IMG/VR virus record: IMGVR_UViG_3300048927_000762
Location: 1 to 22,795 of that record
Length of the DNA: 22,795 bases
Direction: 5' to 3' (one strand)
From: a virus
The notes below the pieces were generated by a model that had not been told where the DNA came from, did no database searches, and saw only the letters and a program-made list of their open reading frames with translations. Positions 20,684 through 22,795 of this stretch are shown here, piece after piece; the first letter of the stretch is position 1, and every line of letters begins with the position of its first letter. Position numbers and translations under genes: made by a program.

Positions 20684-21129
20684 CACCCTTCCCCTCTCAG
20701 GAAGACCGCGCGCTCAGCCTCGCGACGGCGCGTCAGCCCCTTCATCACCTTCCCGGCGGCACGGTTCCAGCGGGGGAACTGAGCAGCAGCACCGGTGATA
20801 TCACCTGCGTTGAAAAGCTTCAGAAGGGTCGAACCACGGAAGTTCTTCAGCCCGACGTTGTAGGCAAGAGAGGCCATCGCGCCTAGCTGGTTGTCCGTAG
20901 CAGACCGCTTTAGGCTGGACCTCACACCATCAACGAACTCGGTTACGTCGGCGCGCAGGCGGTTGTCGGCCATCTGCTGCGTCCATACGGTGCCAGGCTG
21001 GATTCCCGGGCCAGTAGCGCCCCAGCCAATCGTCCACGGCGCACCGCCAGTCGCAGGGTCCGGGTACGCCTTCAGTTCGCAGCTCTCGAACTGGCGGACC
21101 AGCGATGTGGCTACGTTGTAGGCGGACAT
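20683..21129 (-). CDS. Endolysin, GH24 lysozyme
   Basis: A 148-residue muralytic enzyme. The ATG at 21129 is preceded by GGAG with five bases of spacing. An in-frame ATG 25 codons upstream (21204) lacks a ribosome site and would lie in the structured leader, so I reject it. The catalytic triad of T4/P22-type lysozymes is visible: E15 (FESCELKAY), D24 (YPD) and T33 (WTIGWG), with a short PATGGAP insertion between D and T. Further family blocks are AMASLAYNVGLKNFRGSTLLKLFNAGD and FPRWNRAAGKVMKGLTRRREAERAVF. It has no signal or SAR segment, so it depends on a holin. It cleaves the glycan strand of peptidoglycan. Confidence 0.92.
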   Translation of the reverse strand: MSAYNVATSLVRQFESCELKAYPDPATGGAPWTIGWGATGPGIQPGTVWTQQMADNRLRADVTEFVDGVRSSLKRSATDNQLGAMASLAYNVGLKNFRGSTLLKLFNAGDITGAAAQFPRWNRAAGKVMKGLTRRREAERAVFLRGEG

Positions 21130-21213
21130 TAGGACTCCGGTATAGGCGCCCGCCCCGCAGCCAGCTAAGCGCAAGGGTTGATCTGGAATCAGGGTGGCGG
21201 GCATGAAGTAGAA

Positions 21214-21420
21214 GAGGCCCGACCGCCAGGGGAAGCGCCCGAGCCTCGATTGCGGTGGCCGGAGCTGATCCCGGCATGTGGGCTTGCACCTAGAGGGCTT
21301 TAGTCCTCCGAGTCGGCCATCATCGCTTTGCAGCTAGGCCGATAGGCTCCCTACTATTGCAAACACGGCACCCGTGCATTCACCGCAATTCGGTGCGAGC
21401 GACCGGGCTCTCCCAGTCCA
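21214..21420 (-). ncRNA. Candidate structured leader RNA in a 365-nt gene-free gap
   Basis: The stretch 21130-21494 has no convincing gene but, read on the minus strand, is packed with inverted repeats. In order they are GACTGGG/CCCGGTC (loop AGAG, one G-T pair, 21418-21401); CACCG-aattg-CGGTG (21395-21381); CACGG-gtg-CCGTG (21376-21364); TTTGCA (21363-21358) pairing TGCAAA (21332-21327); TCGGCC pairing GGCCGA in an interleaved (pseudoknot-like) order; GGAGG/CCTCT; GCCGG-8nt-CCGGC (21275-21258); and GAGGC/GCCTC (21247-21214) followed by TTCTACTTC. It lies between the Q-like/GIY-YIG genes and the endolysin, where lambdoid phages have pR', the Q-loading site and a leader terminator. A regulatory leader or phage sRNA is inferred. 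I see no convincing -35/-10 pair. Confidence 0.45.
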
Positions 21421-21471
21421 GACTCGCGGAATCATTAGGCGTGACTTGTCCGGGGTAGAATTGCCCTTTCC

Positions 21472-21494
21472 GTTGGGTCCACGCAAAACCCAAC
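21472..21494. repeat. Perfect inverted repeat abutting the GIY-YIG gene stop
   Basis: GTTGGGT-9nt-ACCCAAC is a perfect 7-bp stem whose last base touches the stop codon at 21495-21497. On the minus strand it is followed by GGAAAGGG, with no T tract, so it is not a standard intrinsic terminator. It may be a mRNA 3' protective hairpin, a processing site or part of the leader structure. Confidence 0.5.
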
Positions 21495-21959
21495 TCAGAA
21501 CTTCACTGCAAATCCCTTTGACCTGACCTCTTTCCGAAAGCGGTCAAGCTCTAGCGCGGTCAGGTCATCCTCCTTTTTTCTGCGCGCCCGATACGCCTCA
21601 AGTGAGGCGGTCTCTATATCCATGCGGGACATGGGCCAGTGCCTGCCCGTTATCATCTTCTCCACCTCGGCCGCCACCTGAGCAAGTCCGTCGCTCTCAA
21701 ATCTGATCCACTCTCCGCACGACTTCCTGTCTGCGAAGCGCTGGTGCATGGCGCTCTCAAGTGCCTTTGCAACCGCCGAACAGGGGCACTTGACCTTATA
21801 CCCAGCCCCGATCTTGATAGGGCACCCAGTCTGCACAGACGCCAGCCGGGACTCCGGGAATACACTCATCCCGACCTTTACAAACTCAACCCCGGACGTA
21901 TCTGCCGCGCTGAACAAGTAGACGAAGCAAGGCCCATCATCCTTTGCAATTCTAGGCAT
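21495..21959 (-). CDS. GIY-YIG/T5orf172 (MUG113-like) domain protein
   Basis: A 154-residue protein overlapping the end of the Q-like gene by 8 nt (ATGCCTAG). The N-terminal ~90 residues show the pattern of the T5orf172/MUG113 branch of the GIY-YIG superfamily: VYLF (13-16) for GIY, VKVG (27-30) for YIG, R38 in ESRLASVQTGCP, E68 in ALESAMHQRF, and GEWIRF (82-87). The C-terminal 60 residues are charged and helical (MDIETASLEAYRARRKKEDDLTALELDRFRKEVRSK). The family is nuclease-related, but several members are not shown to cut DNA. It may be a DNA-binding or nicking accessory to late gene control. A homing nuclease is less likely because it sits in frame-coupled order, not as an insertion. Confidence 0.7.
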   Translation of the reverse strand: MPRIAKDDGPCFVYLFSAADTSGVEFVKVGMSVFPESRLASVQTGCPIKIGAGYKVKCPCSAVAKALESAMHQRFADRKSCGEWIRFESDGLAQVAAEVEKMITGRHWPMSRMDIETASLEAYRARRKKEDDLTALELDRFRKEVRSKGFAVKF

Positions 21960-22653
21960 TCACCACCCCATTCAGAGCGCCAGAGAGTTGCTTTGCCGCT
22001 TCGGACTCTGCGTCGGCCAATTTCAACAGAAGCCACTCGTAGACGGGCTTCCAGTTCCGCACATAGTTTCGGGAATCTGTCTTCAGCGCATTAGCGCGGG
22101 ACAGGTCGCTCACTTTGCTTAGGCCCGTGCCTCTGCATGCGGAGCATGTGATTAGTAGCTCAGCTTCAAATGCCTCACCACGCCCTTCACAGTGAGGACA
22201 GTTTGACCTGCCAGCCAACTCACGAATGGCTGCCTGTGCCAGGCTGGGAAGGCTCTCTAGGGTTGATACGGGCCAGCATTCGGCGCGGACACGAGCTAAC
22301 TTCGCAGCGGCCCTTTCTCGCTCTTCCCTCTGCTGAGCAGTAACGGTCCCGGCCCAGCCAATGCACACTTCAGCCAGACCGAATTCAGTTCGAGCCTCTG
22401 ATAGCCGTCGCTGCTGGCGGCGCAGTTCAGGCTCTACAAGGGCAATGACCGCATCCCGTAGCTTGTGCCTACGCAAAGCCGCCCCATCAGGCCACCAACA
22501 TGCCTCAAGCACCTCCCGTCCCAGCCCAGGCGGCACGAACGCCAGCGCCCCGGCAATGTCCTGATTTGTCAGCTCAGCGACACCGCCGCGCCCCGTGTCG
22601 AACTTGATCGTCTGCGGGTTGAGCCGCGCCAGCAGTTCCCGAACGTTAGCCAT
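21952..22653 (-). CDS. Q-like late antitermination protein (zinc-finger)
   Basis: A 233-residue protein. Residues 152-178 (CPHCEGRGEAFEAELLITCSACRGTG) contain paired C-x-x-C-x-G-x-G motifs, the DnaJ-like zinc site seen in lambda-type Q antiterminators. The flanks (LTNQDIAGALAFVPPGLGREVLEACWWPDGA ... LRRHKLRDAVIALVEPELRRQQRRL; NYVRNWKPVYEWLLLKLADAE) are helical. It lies immediately upstream of the lysis and morphogenesis operon, as Q does in lambda and gp23 in P22. Q proteins load at the late promoter and let polymerase ignore terminators, which fits the many intrinsic terminators downstream. Its start overlaps a 48-residue ORF by 8 nt. Confidence 0.65.
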   Translation of the reverse strand: MANVRELLARLNPQTIKFDTGRGGVAELTNQDIAGALAFVPPGLGREVLEACWWPDGAALRRHKLRDAVIALVEPELRRQQRRLSEARTEFGLAEVCIGWAGTVTAQQREERERAAAKLARVRAECWPVSTLESLPSLAQAAIRELAGRSNCPHCEGRGEAFEAELLITCSACRGTGLSKVSDLSRANALKTDSRNYVRNWKPVYEWLLLKLADAESEAAKQLSGALNGVVNA

Positions 22654-22792
22654 TGCCCTTCCCCTCGTGGTGTTGGTTGGCGGCGCGGCGCCGCTTCTTC
22701 AGTTCTCTGCGGATCTCGACCAGCAGCGCCTGCGCCCTGGGTATCTCGGCGCGGAATGCCCGCTCGGCCTTGACAAGCTCAGCATCGGTCAT
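22646..22792 (-). CDS. Small basic protein (48 aa) upstream of the Q-like gene
   Basis: An ORF reading from an ATG three bases from the window edge: MTDAELVKAERAFRAEIPRAQALLVEIRRELKKRRRAANQHHEGKGNG, ending in TAA inside the Q-like start (ATGGCTAA). It is one charged helix with an extremely basic cluster (KKRRRAANQHH). The ribosome site would lie outside the window, so the ORF could instead be the C-terminal end of a longer gene. The 8-nt overlap with the next gene supports it as real coding sequence. Function unknown; a small regulator or nucleic-acid binder is possible. Confidence 0.5.
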   Translation of the reverse strand: MTDAELVKAERAFRAEIPRAQALLVEIRRELKKRRRAANQHHEGKGNG

Positions 22793-22795
22793 GCC

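Noticed and set aside
21130-21204. N-terminal extension of the endolysin to an ATG at 21204
   Set aside because: It has no ribosome site and no family similarity in the extra 25 residues. The ATG at 21129 has a well-placed GGAG.
20930-21289. A 119-codon minus-strand frame overlapping the endolysin and leader
   Set aside because: It is out of frame with the endolysin and Arg/Pro-rich, as expected for a shifted frame, with no good start signal.
21130-21494. A tRNA gene in the gap
   Set aside because: I see several hairpins but no cloverleaf with an acceptor stem, TTC-type T loop and CCA-like end in the right spacing on either strand.
1-22795. Diversity-generating retroelement, CRISPR array, insertion sequence, integrase or att site
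   Set aside because: I found no reverse transcriptase, template/variable repeat pair, spaced direct-repeat array, transposase or recombinase in any frame.

Overview
The window looks like the late half of a temperate, short-tailed (P22-like) phage or prophage from a high-GC proteobacterium (by eye about 60-65% GC in the head genes). Host genus and integration state cannot be read from the window: there is no chromosomal flank, integrase or att site. Nearly everything is on the minus strand, transcribed from right (22795) to left (1), and most genes are joined by 1-11 nt stop/start overlaps, as in one long polycistronic late operon. The gene order matches P22: antiterminator, lysis, small and large terminase, portal, scaffold, coat, gp4, gp10, three ejection proteins, then host-recognition proteins.

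Right end (22792-21130): a 48-residue ORF, a zinc-finger Q-like late antiterminator, a small GIY-YIG (T5orf172/MUG113-like) protein, then a 365-nt gene-free gap. On the minus strand this gap is dense with hairpins and includes a possible pseudoknot. It sits where lambdoid phages have the late promoter and leader. Lysis region (21129-18887): GH24 endolysin, four consecutive small membrane proteins (holin candidates), and an Rz/Rz1 spanin pair with Rz1 fully nested in Rz. A short GT9-type glycosyltransferase and an unassigned beta-rich protein separate lysis from packaging.

Packaging and head (17456-11044): TerS, TerL, P22-type portal, scaffold, P22-type coat, a head-fibre-like small protein and a small charged protein. 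Tail and ejection (10981-3613): gp4-like adaptor and a gp10-like hub whose gene appears interrupted. The first ORF carries the hub plus a foreign ~150-residue beta module, and the family's C-terminal domain follows as a separate 73-residue gene. A 2OG-Fe(II) oxygenase-like gene and a GNAT acetyltransferase come next, at the place where P22 has gp26/gp14, and then gp7-, gp20- and gp16-like ejection proteins.

Left end (3644-1): a two-gene plus-strand cassette (lipoprotein and small membrane protein) sits where P22 carries its sieA/immI region. It is followed by a 49-residue membrane protein between two intrinsic terminators, three tail-fibre-type proteins and a fibre-assembly-like protein.

The points most worth following up are: (1) five intrinsic-terminator-like hairpins inside the late operon, two of them encoded within the 3' ends of genes and the others so close to start codons that no promoter fits, which implies processive antitermination; (2) the structured leader region; (3) the split gp10 hub; (4) the GT9, 2OG-oxygenase and GNAT accessory enzymes embedded among virion genes.
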